Under the pieces are notes generated by a model. The model worked only from the letters and a program-made list of their open reading frames with translations, did no database searches and was not told the DNA's origin. Made by a program: the position numbers and the translations under genes. From contig SLID01000096.1 of NCBI GenBank assembly GCA_007135805.1, positions 1-38,277 of the forward strand: DNA of 38,277 bases, read 5' to 3'. Below are positions 18,688 to 28,768 of this stretch, piece by piece (within the stretch, counting starts at the first letter, position 1; the number at the start of each line of letters is the position of its first letter). The DNA comes from Candidatus Omnitrophota bacterium. GTDB taxonomy: Bacteria; Omnitrophota; Gorgyraeia; Tantalellales; Tantalellaceae.

Positions 18688-19699
18688 TTAAACTCTCCTT
18701 TCCTTCGGTTATATCGATCTGTATATTTAGGGCCAGGGAAATATCCTCGATACCGGACATGTCCAGGTCCCTCATCTTAACCAGGTCCTTGCGGGTCGTG
18801 ACAATATTGTCGATCCCCGATGAAGCGCGGTAACGGCTTATCTCGTCCAGATCTTCCTGCCTGTACTTGTAATGGTCCGGATAAAAGAACTTTTTTTCCA
18901 CAACACAACCCATCCGGGCCATGATAGAGTCAAGGTAAAGCGGGTCGGCTATGCCGCATACAAGACATACCTTGCGCCCTTCAACAACATCAAGCCCGTA
19001 GGAAGAGCCGGTCAAGTCACGGAAAGACACGGGAAGATGCCTTGAAAGCATAACGGGCTTCTCTCCGGACTCGGCGGCGACGCGCTCTTTTATGCTCCGG
19101 ATCTCCTCCGGGGTAAAACCGTCGACCTTTGTAATGACTACCATATCCGCCCTGCGTAACGCGTCATGGGGTTCCCTAAGCGCTCCGGCCGGAAAAATAA
19201 AACCGTTACCAAAAGGGGCTCTCGCGTCCACAAGCAGTATATTAAGGTCCCTCGCTAACCTCCTGTGCTGGAAACCGTCATCCAGTATGGCCACATCCCT
19301 GCCGTCACGGGCGGCTTTCAACACATTTTTTACCCTGTCCTGGCCTTTATAAACAGGCACTTCCGGAAGTTCATCGGCAAGCATCCTGCATTCATCGTTA
19401 CCATATCCTCTTGTCAATACCGCCGGCTTTCTTTTGGAAGCGGTAAAATGATCGGCTATAAATATTGTCATCGGGGTTTTTCCGGTACCTCCAAGCGTCA
19501 GGTTGCCCACACTGACGACAGCGATAGGCGCTTTGTGAACACGCCTTATTCCCGAACGGTATCCGGCGCGGACCAGATACACACCTAAAGCGTATAAGCG
19601 TGAAAGTATCCTGAGAAAAAGTCCCGGGGGTTTGCCGCCCGTTTCGCCCGAATGGCCCGGGATAAGCACCTCAGGACAAGAAAAAACCAACTTAAACAC
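18647..19699 (-). CDS. lpxK: Tetraacyldisaccharide 4'-kinase LpxK
   Basis: VVSVGNLTLGGTGKTPMTIFIAD, LTRGYGNDE, ILDDGFQHRRLARDLNILLVDA. Confidence 0.94.
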   Translation of the reverse strand: MFKLVFSCPEVLIPGHSGETGGKPPGLFLRILSRLYALGVYLVRAGYRSGIRRVHKAPIAVVSVGNLTLGGTGKTPMTIFIADHFTASKRKPAVLTRGYGNDECRMLADELPEVPVYKGQDRVKNVLKAARDGRDVAILDDGFQHRRLARDLNILLVDARAPFGNGFIFPAGALREPHDALRRADMVVITKVDGFTPEEIRSIKERVAAESGEKPVMLSRHLPVSFRDLTGSSYGLDVVEGRKVCLVCGIADPLYLDSIMARMGCVVEKKFFYPDHYKYRQEDLDEISRYRASSGIDNIVTTRKDLVKMRDLDMSGIEDISLALNIQIDITEGKESLIAGLDSVFRDTSA

Positions 19700-20996
19700 C
19701 TCCGTGTTCCGCCTCGAAATGTCCCGGGTCGGAAATACAGCTCATTATGACCTCTACCGTTCTCTCAACCGCGCCGGAGTTCCCGGTAATGACGTCCCGG
19801 GACCTTTGTTCCATATCTTTCCTCTTCTCTTCGTCTTCGAGAAGCCGGGATAATACCTCCCCGAGAACCTCTTCTCCGGGAACCGTCAACGCCGCCCCGC
19901 TTTCCAGGAACGCCTCCGCGACTTCGCGAAAGTTGCGCATGTTGGGGCCGAAAACAACCGCTTTTCCCCATATACCCGCCTCAATAGGGTTCTGGCCGCC
20001 TTTTTTTGCCAAGCTCCCGCCTATAAATACCAGCGCAGCCAAACTGTATATATCCCTAAGATGCCCTATGGTATCCACTATCATCACATCGGCCCCGTCG
20101 ACAGTCCGAGAACACGGGGAAACTAAATCCGAAAAAAAACAGCATTTAAAACCCGCTCTCTCGGCGTATATCCTTACAGCGTCTTTTCGCTCTACGTGCC
20201 TGGGAGCTATTATAAACTTGATATCTTCGAACTTGCCGCGAAGCCCGCCGAAAGCGTCTATCAGATGTGTCTCTTCGGGAAAATGCGTACTGCCGGCCAC
20301 TATGGCCTTTTTTCCCGCGAGGAAAAGTTCTCTCACGCTCTCAACCTCGGGGGATATCCGGTCCGGACGTACCGCGTCGAACTTTATATTACCGGTAACA
20401 TGTACCGCTGAAGGCTCACAACCGAGAGTTTTGATCTTTTCGGCGTCCCGGTGAGTTTGAACACATACAGACGAAAGACACTTAAGCATTTTACGGGTGA
20501 TAAAACCGATCCTCTTGTAATTCCTGAAAGACCCGTCCGATATCCGCCCGTTGGCAAGTATGACAGGTATAGAACGTTTGGCCGCCTCCCGAAGCATGTT
20601 GGGCCATAACTCGGTCTCGACTATCACATACGCTCTCGGGTCCACTTTGTCAAGCACCCGGGAAACAACACATCTGAGGTCCACCGGATAGTAAAAAACC
20701 GCGTCAGCGCCGGAGGCGGCTTTTTTTATCATCTCGTTCCCCGTGGATGTGGTCGTGGAAATAACTACCGGGACATCGGGCATCACTTTTTTCATACCCT
20801 GTGAAATACGCGCCGCCACCAGAGCTTCTCCAACGCTGACAGCGTGTAACCACACGGGTTTTCTCAAGTGCGCGGCTTCAGCCGGAACACGCCCCAGTTT
20901 CTGCGAAAAACCTCTGTGAAACTTGCCCTTAAAGACCATTACCGGAAAATACAGGGTCATAAAAACAAGAAAGGAAATATCGTATAAAAATCTCAT
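19692..20996 (-). CDS. waaA: 3-deoxy-D-manno-octulosonic acid transferase (KdtA/WaaA)
   Basis: KPVWLHAVSVGEALVAARI, ISTTTSTGNEM, VETELWPNMLREA, FIGGSLAKKGGQNPIEAGIWGKAVVFGPNMRNF. Confidence 0.94.
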   Translation of the reverse strand: MRFLYDISFLVFMTLYFPVMVFKGKFHRGFSQKLGRVPAEAAHLRKPVWLHAVSVGEALVAARISQGMKKVMPDVPVVISTTTSTGNEMIKKAASGADAVFYYPVDLRCVVSRVLDKVDPRAYVIVETELWPNMLREAAKRSIPVILANGRISDGSFRNYKRIGFITRKMLKCLSSVCVQTHRDAEKIKTLGCEPSAVHVTGNIKFDAVRPDRISPEVESVRELFLAGKKAIVAGSTHFPEETHLIDAFGGLRGKFEDIKFIIAPRHVERKDAVRIYAERAGFKCCFFSDLVSPCSRTVDGADVMIVDTIGHLRDIYSLAALVFIGGSLAKKGGQNPIEAGIWGKAVVFGPNMRNFREVAEAFLESGAALTVPGEEVLGEVLSRLLEDEEKRKDMEQRSRDVITGNSGAVERTVEVIMSCISDPGHFEAEHGGV

Positions 20997-21079
20997 TTAT
21001 CTGTTCACCTCTTCGCGCTGCCCGCGCGGACGTGGAGCATTTAAGCGCCGGCTCGTCTCGAAAAATATCCCAGACGGCG

Positions 21080-21958
21080 TCAAGCCCTGGGATGCGCCGA
21101 CGAGTAAATCTCCTTGATACGCTGATCTCCCATGTGCGTATATATCTGGGTAGTCGAAAGGTTCTTGTGCCCCAAAAGTTCCTGGACACTTCTCAGGTCA
21201 GCGCCGTTATTTAAAAGATGCGTAGCGAAGGAATGCCTTATGGAATGCGGCGATATTTTCTCTCGGATGCTGAGTTGCCTGACATATTTGTCCACAATTC
21301 TCCGAACGCTTCTATCCGATATCCTGGCCCCGTTCTTGTTGAGAAAAACCGCCTGTGGGCCCGTTCTTCCTGACTTTTTGCCGTTCAGATATTCCCGCAA
21401 AGCCCTTTGAGCTTCTCCCCCCAGAAGCGCTATCCTTTCTTTCCTGCCCTTCCCCCTGAGTTTTACCACTCCCGCTATAAGGTCCACATCATCAGTATTA
21501 AGACCGACAAGCTCGCTGACCCTGGCCCCCGTTGAATAAAGGACCTCCATCATGGCCCTGTCCCTGACACCGAGCGGCATGTCGCGTGACGGCCTGGTCA
21601 CAAGAGCGGAGGTAGTCGCCACATCCATGAAAACCGGCAGTTTCTTGTCAATTTTGGGAGTGAAGACATTTCGCGAAGGATCGGAACTTATGTATTTTTC
21701 TCTCGACAGGAACCTGTAGAAAGATCGTATGGCCGATAGTTTCCTCACCACTGTCCTTTTGGAGTTTTCCCTTTTTTTGAGTTCAGCCAGGAACCTGCGT
21801 ATATCCAGATGACCCGCTTCTTCCGGCGGGACATTGTCCAGAAAAACGATAAAATCTTCTATATCCCTCCGGTAACCGCTGACCGTATGGTTTGAGAAAT
21901 TTTTCTCTATCTCCATGTAGTTGAGGAATTTTTTGAGAAGTCTGTTCACGATGATCAA
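21080..21958 (-). CDS. Tyrosine recombinase XerC/XerD
   Basis: N-terminal SAM-like domain; YSTGARVSELVGL, LRGKGRKER, HSIRHSFATHLLNNGADLRSVQELLGHKNLSTTQIYTH. Confidence 0.93.
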   Translation of the reverse strand: MIIVNRLLKKFLNYMEIEKNFSNHTVSGYRRDIEDFIVFLDNVPPEEAGHLDIRRFLAELKKRENSKRTVVRKLSAIRSFYRFLSREKYISSDPSRNVFTPKIDKKLPVFMDVATTSALVTRPSRDMPLGVRDRAMMEVLYSTGARVSELVGLNTDDVDLIAGVVKLRGKGRKERIALLGGEAQRALREYLNGKKSGRTGPQAVFLNKNGARISDRSVRRIVDKYVRQLSIREKISPHSIRHSFATHLLNNGADLRSVQELLGHKNLSTTQIYTHMGDQRIKEIYSSAHPRA

Positions 21959-24021
21959 GCCTCTTCAACTTTATTACCGTTTTCCGCACCCTGTCCGTTT
22001 TCTTCGGGAAGCTTCCGGGACGTGTACGTGCACCGGGGAAAATTGGTACAACCGTAAAACGCCCCTCTCCGGGACTTTCTTTCCACTAACTCTCCGCCGC
22101 AACCGGATTCTGGGCATTTCACCCCGGTAGTTATCGATTTTGAGTACCGACACTCCGGAAACCCCGAACAGCTCATAAATCGGCCCCTCCTCCCCCATTT
22201 TATCACCATTGGGCGGCCGCATTCGGAACAGACCTCATCGGTTTTCTCTATATCTTTTTTGACATCGCTCATCTTCTTTTTGGCTTCCTCGACGGTACGT
22301 GAAAACGGCCCGTAAAAATCGCGGATCACTTTCTTCCAGTCCTCATTTCCATCTTCCACACTGTCGAGTTCATTCTCCATCCTGGCGGTGAATTCGGGGT
22401 CAACTATCTCGGGGAAATGCTCAACCAGAAGGCCGTTGACAAGTACGCCAAGCTCGGTAGGAGCAAGACTTTTCTGCGCGCGCCTTATATAGTGGCGGTC
22501 GATTATGGTCCGTATTATCGGGGCATATGTAGAGGGACGTCCTATGCCTTTTTCCTCCAACTCTTTTACAAGAGAAGCATCGGTATATCTCGGCGGCGGC
22601 TTGGTGAAATGCTGATGGGGATCCAGTTTGACCAGGTCCACCTCTTCGCCTTTTTCAAGCTCGGGTATTTCTTCGACATTACTTCCCACTCCAGCGCCGT
22701 ATACCCTCAAAAATCCGTCAAAAACAAGTTTTCCCCCGCCAACCCTGAGCCCGTATTCACCGGCCGTCAGGGAAACTCCAAGGACCAGGTACATGGCGTG
22801 CTTCATCTGACTGGCTATAAACCTGTTCCATATGAGCCGGTAAAGTGTATATTCATCAGGGCTGAGGTGTTCCGCGACCTCATCCGGTTCCCTTAACGGC
22901 AAGGTGGGCCGTATGGCCTCATGCGCCTCCTGGGCCCGTTTTTTTGAGCGATACACCGGGGGCTTTTCGGGAAGATAGTCCGCGCCGTACTTCCCCGTGA
23001 CATACTCACGGGCCGCCGAACCGGCGTCATCCGCTATCCGCACCGAGTCCGTGCGCATGTACGTTATAAGCCCCACACTCCCGCCCGACCCCAGGTCAAT
23101 ACCCTCGTAGAGCCGCTGAGCGACCCTCATCGTCTTGGAAGCCGAAAAGTTAATTTTATTGAAAGCGTCCTGCTGCAATATAGAAGTCGTGTAAGGCGAT
23201 CTGGGATGGCTTTTCTTTTCTCTCCTCGAAACTTTTTCCACGACGAACTTTTCTTTTTCAAGTTCCGCCATTATCCGGTCCGCCGTCCGCCGGTCGGGAA
23301 TATGTATCTTTTCTCCTTTGTGTTTCGCGAGTTTGGCGGTAAAATCTCCGGACCCCCCTGTAATACCCTGCTTTCTGAGCAGAGCTTCGATACTCCAGTA
23401 TTCCTGGCTCTTAAATTTTTTTATTGCCTCTTCCCTGTCCACTATCAGGCGGACCGCCACCGACTGCACCCTTCCGGCAGAAAGCCCTCTGGTAACTTTT
23501 CCCCATAACAGCGGACTTATGGAATACCCGACTATACGGTCCAATATCCTCCTGGCCTGCTGAGCGTCTATTTTATTGGTATCAAGCTCACGAGGAGAGT
23601 CAAAGGCCTCCTTGACAGCGTTTTTGGTTATCTCGTCAAAACTTACCCTCAGAAATTCCACGGATCCCAGTTTCTTCTCAAGCTGGTTTCTTATATGCCA
23701 GCATATCGCTTCGCCTTCCCTGTCCGGATCCGCCGCGAGATACACGATGGAGCAGGAAGCCGCCTCTTTCCTTATGGGGGCGAGATATTTGCCTCTTCCT
23801 CGCACGACTATGTATTCGGGAGTAAAATCCTTTTCCAGGTCCACCCCCATTCTTGAAGCGGGGAGGTCGACAATATGGCCCATGCTTGCCATGACCTTGT
23901 AATTGCGTCCGAGTATCTTGTTTATAGTCCTCGATTTGGCGGGTGACTCCACTATGACAAGGAAACGTTTTTGTTTTTTTGCGCCGGTTTTCTTTTTCGC
24001 GCTTTTGCGTTTTTTTGGCAT
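21955..24021 (-). CDS. topA: DNA topoisomerase I
   Basis: VIVESPAKSRTINKILG, LAADPDREGEAICWHI, ITYMRTDS, two C-terminal CX2C zinc-ribbon repeats (CSECGRPM..., CPESGCGGEL...). Confidence 0.96.
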   Translation of the reverse strand: MPKKRKSAKKKTGAKKQKRFLVIVESPAKSRTINKILGRNYKVMASMGHIVDLPASRMGVDLEKDFTPEYIVVRGRGKYLAPIRKEAASCSIVYLAADPDREGEAICWHIRNQLEKKLGSVEFLRVSFDEITKNAVKEAFDSPRELDTNKIDAQQARRILDRIVGYSISPLLWGKVTRGLSAGRVQSVAVRLIVDREEAIKKFKSQEYWSIEALLRKQGITGGSGDFTAKLAKHKGEKIHIPDRRTADRIMAELEKEKFVVEKVSRREKKSHPRSPYTTSILQQDAFNKINFSASKTMRVAQRLYEGIDLGSGGSVGLITYMRTDSVRIADDAGSAAREYVTGKYGADYLPEKPPVYRSKKRAQEAHEAIRPTLPLREPDEVAEHLSPDEYTLYRLIWNRFIASQMKHAMYLVLGVSLTAGEYGLRVGGGKLVFDGFLRVYGAGVGSNVEEIPELEKGEEVDLVKLDPHQHFTKPPPRYTDASLVKELEEKGIGRPSTYAPIIRTIIDRHYIRRAQKSLAPTELGVLVNGLLVEHFPEIVDPEFTARMENELDSVEDGNEDWKKVIRDFYGPFSRTVEEAKKKMSDVKKDIEKTDEVCSECGRPMVIKWGRRGRFMSCSGFPECRYSKSITTGVKCPESGCGGELVERKSRRGAFYGCTNFPRCTYTSRKLPEENGQGAENGNKVEEA

Positions 24022-24127
24022 TACATATCTCCTTGAAATGATCCGCGAACTAAAGACATAGACCGCCCTGTAAGATCCCTGTGAGGAAAAAGGCCCGAGG
24101 ACACTTTTTGCCCCGCCTCAAAAAATG

Positions 24128-25249
24128 TCACACCACGCGGCGGGAATACATGGCCCCCGGCAGAGTCTTTATGTATCCTCCAAGTTCCAGAGAAATAAGA
24201 TCACCGTAAAGTTCCCCGGGAGATATCCCGGAAAAAACACTTATCTCGTCAATATGAGCCGCGGCCTTTTGAGGAATATACCCCAGCACCGACGCCTGGC
24301 GGGGCGTAATGCCTTCCTCTTTTTTCTCCGGCCCTTGCGGCTCGCCCGCAGTTACGGCCATCTCTAACGGTTGACCTATTTCATCAAGTATGTCATCAGC
24401 AGAAAGCACAAGTTTCGCGCCGTTCTGAATAAGAAGGTTCGTACCCGAAGAAGTCATACTGCCCAGAGGCCCCGGGACGGCGAAAACATCCCTTCCCTGC
24501 TCGAGAGCGTAATCAACAGTTATCAGCGCTCCGCTCTTTCTGGCCGCCTCCACGACGACCACTCCCCGGGACAAACCGCTAATTATCCTGTTCCTGCGGG
24601 GAAAAGTGTTTTTAGAGGGCGTAACCTCTGACGGGAATTCGGTTATAACGGCACCCGACTCTGATATCTTCTTTACAAGCTCCTCAGAACCTTTGGGGTA
24701 TAGATGCCTGAAACCCGTCCCCATTACGGCCACGGTCCTTCCCCCGCTCGTTAAAGCCCCCCTGTGAGCGGCCGAATCTATGCCTCTCGCCATCCCGCTT
24801 ATAACGGTCACCCCGGAAGCGGCCAGACTTCCTGACAAATCCCCGGCCGCCCTCATCCCATACAGGGAACACCTTCTCGAACCTACCATAGCCACCGTTA
24901 TTTCCTGTTCCCGGGGAAGACTTCCCCTGTAATATATCACCGGGGGCGGGTCGTATATCCCGGCGAGACTTGCCGGGTAATTCTCGTCCTCAACACACAG
25001 GACGCTTATACCCTCTTCACGTATATAGTCGATCTCTCTGTGAAAAGTCCGTGTCTCCCTGGCAAAGGCCACTTTTTCCGCGGCTTTAAGAGGCGCTCCC
25101 GAAACTTTGCTAAGCTGACGGTAACACATTGAAAATATCTTTTCCGTCCCGCCGGCATACTCTACCATCCTCTTTATGGCCAGGGGCCCGATGCCGTCTA
25201 TCAGATTAAGCGCTATTATGTCAACGCATTCGCGGCTTGGTCCGTTCAT
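24128..25249 (-). CDS. dprA: DNA-processing protein DprA
   Basis: VAMVGSRRCSLYGMRAA, SGMARGIDSAAHRGAL, VMGTGFRHLYPKG, FPRRNRIISGLSRGVVVVEAARKSGALITVDYALEQGRDVFAVPG; C-terminal winged helix. Confidence 0.95.
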   Translation of the reverse strand: MNGPSRECVDIIALNLIDGIGPLAIKRMVEYAGGTEKIFSMCYRQLSKVSGAPLKAAEKVAFARETRTFHREIDYIREEGISVLCVEDENYPASLAGIYDPPPVIYYRGSLPREQEITVAMVGSRRCSLYGMRAAGDLSGSLAASGVTVISGMARGIDSAAHRGALTSGGRTVAVMGTGFRHLYPKGSEELVKKISESGAVITEFPSEVTPSKNTFPRRNRIISGLSRGVVVVEAARKSGALITVDYALEQGRDVFAVPGPLGSMTSSGTNLLIQNGAKLVLSADDILDEIGQPLEMAVTAGEPQGPEKKEEGITPRQASVLGYIPQKAAAHIDEISVFSGISPGELYGDLISLELGGYIKTLPGAMYSRRVV

Positions 25250-26274
25250 CTTTCAAGGTTCTCCCTTTTAACCAGCTTGAGAAAAATATCCGTAAGCCGG
25301 GGGTCAAGTTTATGCCCTTTCTCATACTCCATTATGGCCATGGCTTCCTCAAAAGAGAAAGCTTCACGATAAGGCCGGTCAGCGGTAAGCGCCTCATATA
25401 TATCGGCTACGCTCAATATCCTGGCCTCCAGGGGAATGGCTTCTCCCGATGTACCGTTAGGATATCCCCTGCCGTCGTAATTTTCATGATGATTGCACAT
25501 TATCTCAACAACATCTTTAAAGAAATTCATCCTGCCCAGAAGGTCGGCTCCCCAGACAAGATGTTTCTTCACATGCTCGAATTCCTCCTGCGTGAGTTTG
25601 CCTTTCTTGAAAAGGACCCCGGGGTCCACAGCCAGTTTACCCAGGTCATGCAAAAGAGACGCTGTTTTGAGGTTCTCTATTTTTTTGGCGCTCAGGCCGG
25701 CTTCCCGGGCCAGACGTTCCGCGAAGAACATCGATCTCAAAGCATGTTTGGCTGTTTCCGGGTCGCACTTTTCGGATGCTTCAAAAAGAAGATGGGCGAT
25801 CTCTTCACGGACCTTTTTTACCTCTGGCCCATCTACCAGACACCCGGACGGACCGCACTCACCGGTTTTCCCAGGGCCAGCTCCCACGAAAAGGTACTGT
25901 TTTCCGTCACCATGGCTCGCGAGAGGCGCCACTGTCCATATAAACCCCTTCGTAAACCCTTTCGAAGTGACCACCGGAACGTTGAACTGCGAAAGTTTTT
26001 CTTCTTCCTTCATGGAGTCGAAAAGATCTTTTACCGGCTTTCTCTTGTCCTCCGGGATCAGGGTCTTTATCCAATCCTTCCCCAATATATCCTTTGGCTT
26101 ATACTCAAAAAACTCCAGGAATTTATGGCTCGTGAAATTTATACGGCCGGTCTCTCCTGTCGCCATTGAGACAGCGTTCATGTTCTTCAATATTTTCTCA
26201 AAAAGAAGACCGAATATCATCGCCTGAGAACCGCGCGACGCGTCATGTCCGCTCTTATTGTCTTCCATCAACAT
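25246..26274 (-). CDS. PAS + HD-GYP domain protein (putative cyclic-di-GMP phosphodiesterase)
   Basis: ASLLHDLGKLAV, HHENYDGRGYPNG (HD-GYP), DIYEALTADRPYREA; N-terminal PAS-like segment FEYKPKDILGKDWIKTLIPED. Confidence 0.88.
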   Translation of the reverse strand: MLMEDNKSGHDASRGSQAMIFGLLFEKILKNMNAVSMATGETGRINFTSHKFLEFFEYKPKDILGKDWIKTLIPEDKRKPVKDLFDSMKEEEKLSQFNVPVVTSKGFTKGFIWTVAPLASHGDGKQYLFVGAGPGKTGECGPSGCLVDGPEVKKVREEIAHLLFEASEKCDPETAKHALRSMFFAERLAREAGLSAKKIENLKTASLLHDLGKLAVDPGVLFKKGKLTQEEFEHVKKHLVWGADLLGRMNFFKDVVEIMCNHHENYDGRGYPNGTSGEAIPLEARILSVADIYEALTADRPYREAFSFEEAMAIMEYEKGHKLDPRLTDIFLKLVKRENLER

Positions 26275-26776
26275 CCAGTATCCTCCTTATCTCTCCCACC
26301 GTTTCAAGAGGAGAAAGACCGGTAGTATCCACCTGAAAACGCGCCTTAAGGTAAAATTCTTTCCTTTCCTCGAGAAGCTGCTTTATCTTTTCTACAGGAT
26401 CCTCAACATTCAAAAGGGGCCGGTGAGGCGAATCTTTTACCCTGCGATATATTTCAGCGGGATCGGCCCACAGACAAAAAATATGTCCCGACTGGCCGAG
26501 TTCCCTCATGTTTTCCGGATCCAGCACCACGCCTCCTCCGCAATCTATAACCTGTCCCGCTCCCGAACTAAAGAACGCTACCATCTCTTTCTCGACCTTC
26601 CTGAAAAACGATTCTCCCTTTAGCCGGAAAATATCGTTTATGGACATTTTTTCACGCCTCTCTATTTCGTCGTCTATCCCCACATAATCCATGGATAGCT
26701 GAGAAGCCAGCAACTGTGCCGTACGTGTCTTGCCCGTACCCATAAAACCTACCAGAACTATATTTTGTTTATCCAT
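26255..26776 (-). CDS. aroK: Shikimate kinase
   Basis: IVLVGFMGTGKTRTAQLLA, DDEIERREKMSINDIFRLKGESFFRKVE, DCGGGVVLD, RPLL. Confidence 0.93.
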   Translation of the reverse strand: MDKQNIVLVGFMGTGKTRTAQLLASQLSMDYVGIDDEIERREKMSINDIFRLKGESFFRKVEKEMVAFFSSGAGQVIDCGGGVVLDPENMRELGQSGHIFCLWADPAEIYRRVKDSPHRPLLNVEDPVEKIKQLLEERKEFYLKARFQVDTTGLSPLETVGEIRRILDVDGRQ

Positions 26777-26816
26777 ATATCCGGTACCATGTCTCGTTTT
26801 ATTTCCGCGGATCCGT

Positions 26817-27947
26817 TCAAATGTTTTTTACCGCCTCCAAGTAGGCTTTATGATTACGTCTTATCTCTTCCACCGAATCCGACCCGAATTTTTCCAAAAA
26901 GGCCGATGCTATCTCTATCGCGACTACCGCCTCCGCCACCACTCCGCATGCGGCTACAGCACAGGTATCCGACCTTTCTCTGGAGGCTCCGCTCTTACGC
27001 TTACTCTTCATATTTACCGTAGCCAGGGGAGACATAAGCGTCGCTATGGGCTTCATGAACCCCGTGACCATGATCGTCTGGCCATTAGTAACACCTCCCT
27101 CTACACCTCCGGCATTATTGGAACTTCTCCCGAAACACTTCCCGGCCCTGTTATAAGTTATGACATCGTGAACGTCAGATCCCATTGACCGCGCTGACTC
27201 CATTCCCCGGCCTATAGACACCGCCTTTACCGCGGGAATGGACATTAGGGCCCGGGCAAAAGCCGCGTCTATCCGGCGGTCCCATTGGGCGTAACTTCCA
27301 AGCCCCGGAGGGGCGCCGGAAACCATTACCTCGAAAGAGCCGCCGAGAGTATCCCCTTTTTCGGACGCCTTATCTATTTCCCGGCACATCGCTTTTTCGG
27401 CTTTGGGCTCGGCGCAATTCAACTTGCCGAAATTCCTTACGCGTTCTTTGATCTCTTGGAACGAAAGCTTTCCGACATCCGCCGAAACGGGCCCGACAGA
27501 GACCACATGGCTCAAAATTTCGATGCCGAACTCACGCAGCAAAACTTTAGCTACCGCCCCGGAAGCCACCCGAGAAGCTGTCTCCCTGGCACTGGCCCTT
27601 TCAAGCACATCACGGGCATCCTTAAACCCATATTTCATGACACCCGCCAGGTCGGCATGCCCTGGCCTCGGATCAAACACATCCGGGAGAGTGTTTATCT
27701 TGAAATCACGGTTCTTTATGAATATGCCGACCGGACTGCCAATGGTCACGCCTTTTCTGCAACCCGCGACTATATCGGCCCTGTCACATTCTATAGCCAT
27801 GCGCTTTCCCCTGCCGTACCCTTTCATCCTTCGTTTGAGGTCCCTGTCAATATCCCGGGCTGAAAGCGTTAAACCCGCTGGGACACCTTCAAGTATGGCC
27901 ATAAGACCTTTTCCATGAGACTCACCGGCAGTCATATATCTCAGCAT
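26817..27947 (-). CDS. aroC: Chorismate synthase
   Basis: MLRYMTAGESHGKGLMAILEGVPAG, RRMKGYGRGKRM, RPGHADLAGVMKYG, NNAGGVEGGVTNGQ; start reassigned to 27947 (listed ORF starts at an upstream TTG). Confidence 0.95.
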   Translation of the reverse strand: MLRYMTAGESHGKGLMAILEGVPAGLTLSARDIDRDLKRRMKGYGRGKRMAIECDRADIVAGCRKGVTIGSPVGIFIKNRDFKINTLPDVFDPRPGHADLAGVMKYGFKDARDVLERASARETASRVASGAVAKVLLREFGIEILSHVVSVGPVSADVGKLSFQEIKERVRNFGKLNCAEPKAEKAMCREIDKASEKGDTLGGSFEVMVSGAPPGLGSYAQWDRRIDAAFARALMSIPAVKAVSIGRGMESARSMGSDVHDVITYNRAGKCFGRSSNNAGGVEGGVTNGQTIMVTGFMKPIATLMSPLATVNMKSKRKSGASRERSDTCAVAACGVVAEAVVAIEIASAFLEKFGSDSVEEIRRNHKAYLEAVKNI

Positions 27948-28000
27948 ATCGACCCTCCCGAATACTTGTAGCGCAAGAACTGTTTCCCCGGCGCCGCCCG

Positions 28001-28768
28001 TCAAATCATAAAAAGGTACCGGATGATCTCATTACCCCTCAAAAGACTTACTACCGACGCTAAAGCGAGATAAGGTCCATAGGGGATGATATCGCTTCCG
28101 AACCTGACTTTCATAAAGATACCGGCACCCAAGCCGAAGATGGGCGCGAGAAAAAATGTCAGAACAACAAGCTGCCATCCCGTAAAGGCGCCGATCATGG
28201 CCATAAGTTTGACGTCACCTCCGCCAAGAGCTTCTCTCCGGAACATTTTTTCGCCGAGGAACCCCAGAAGGAACATGGATCCGCCTCCAGCCAGTATCCC
28301 CAGAAAGGAATCCTTAAAAGCCCCGAGCCATGCACCGGTCCCGGCAGGGTCAAGCGCGGTGTAGAACACGAGACCGATAAGTATGCCGGGCAGTGTTATT
28401 ATGTCGGGTATTTCCTGAGTTTCAATATCGATAAAGGTCACGGTTATTAGAGAAAGAACAAAGACCCAATAGAAAATGAACAGCGGATATTCCCGATAAA
28501 ACATAAAAAGCCCTACCCCGCTAAAAGCCGAAAGAAGTTCCACAAGGGGATATCTGACGGGTATCCCGCGGGCGCAGTCGCGGCATTTGCCTCTTAGGAT
28601 AATGTAGCTGAGTATCGGCACATTATCAAACCATCTTACGCGTTTTCCGCAGAAGGGACAATGGGACGGAGGGGTGACTATGGACCTCCCCAGAGGCAGC
28701 CTGTATACGCAGACGTTCAGAAAACTTCCGATTATCGCGCCGAACGCGAATATCACTAAATATTCCAT
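28001..28768 (-). CDS. Prepilin peptidase (PilD/GspO family)
   Basis: GSFLNVCVYRLPLGRSIVTPPSHCPFCGKRVRWFDNVPILSYIILRGKCRDC with CX2C pair; GGGDVKLMAMIGAFTGW. Confidence 0.93.
   Translation of the reverse strand: MEYLVIFAFGAIIGSFLNVCVYRLPLGRSIVTPPSHCPFCGKRVRWFDNVPILSYIILRGKCRDCARGIPVRYPLVELLSAFSGVGLFMFYREYPLFIFYWVFVLSLITVTFIDIETQEIPDIITLPGILIGLVFYTALDPAGTGAWLGAFKDSFLGILAGGGSMFLLGFLGEKMFRREALGGGDVKLMAMIGAFTGWQLVVLTFFLAPIFGLGAGIFMKVRFGSDIIPYGPYLALASVVSLLRGNEIIRYLFMI

Noticed and set aside
21080-21958. Integrase of a mobile element
   Set aside because: Located in the conserved dprA-topA-xer housekeeping context, without att-like repeats or mobile cargo; best called XerC/D.
25237-26169. 310-aa plus-strand ORF
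   Set aside because: Antisense shadow of the HD-GYP gene; no motif support.
27947-28004. Upstream extension of chorismate synthase
   Set aside because: The listed start is a TTG overlapping the pilD stop; the conserved MLRYMTAGESHGKG N-terminus supports the 27947 start.
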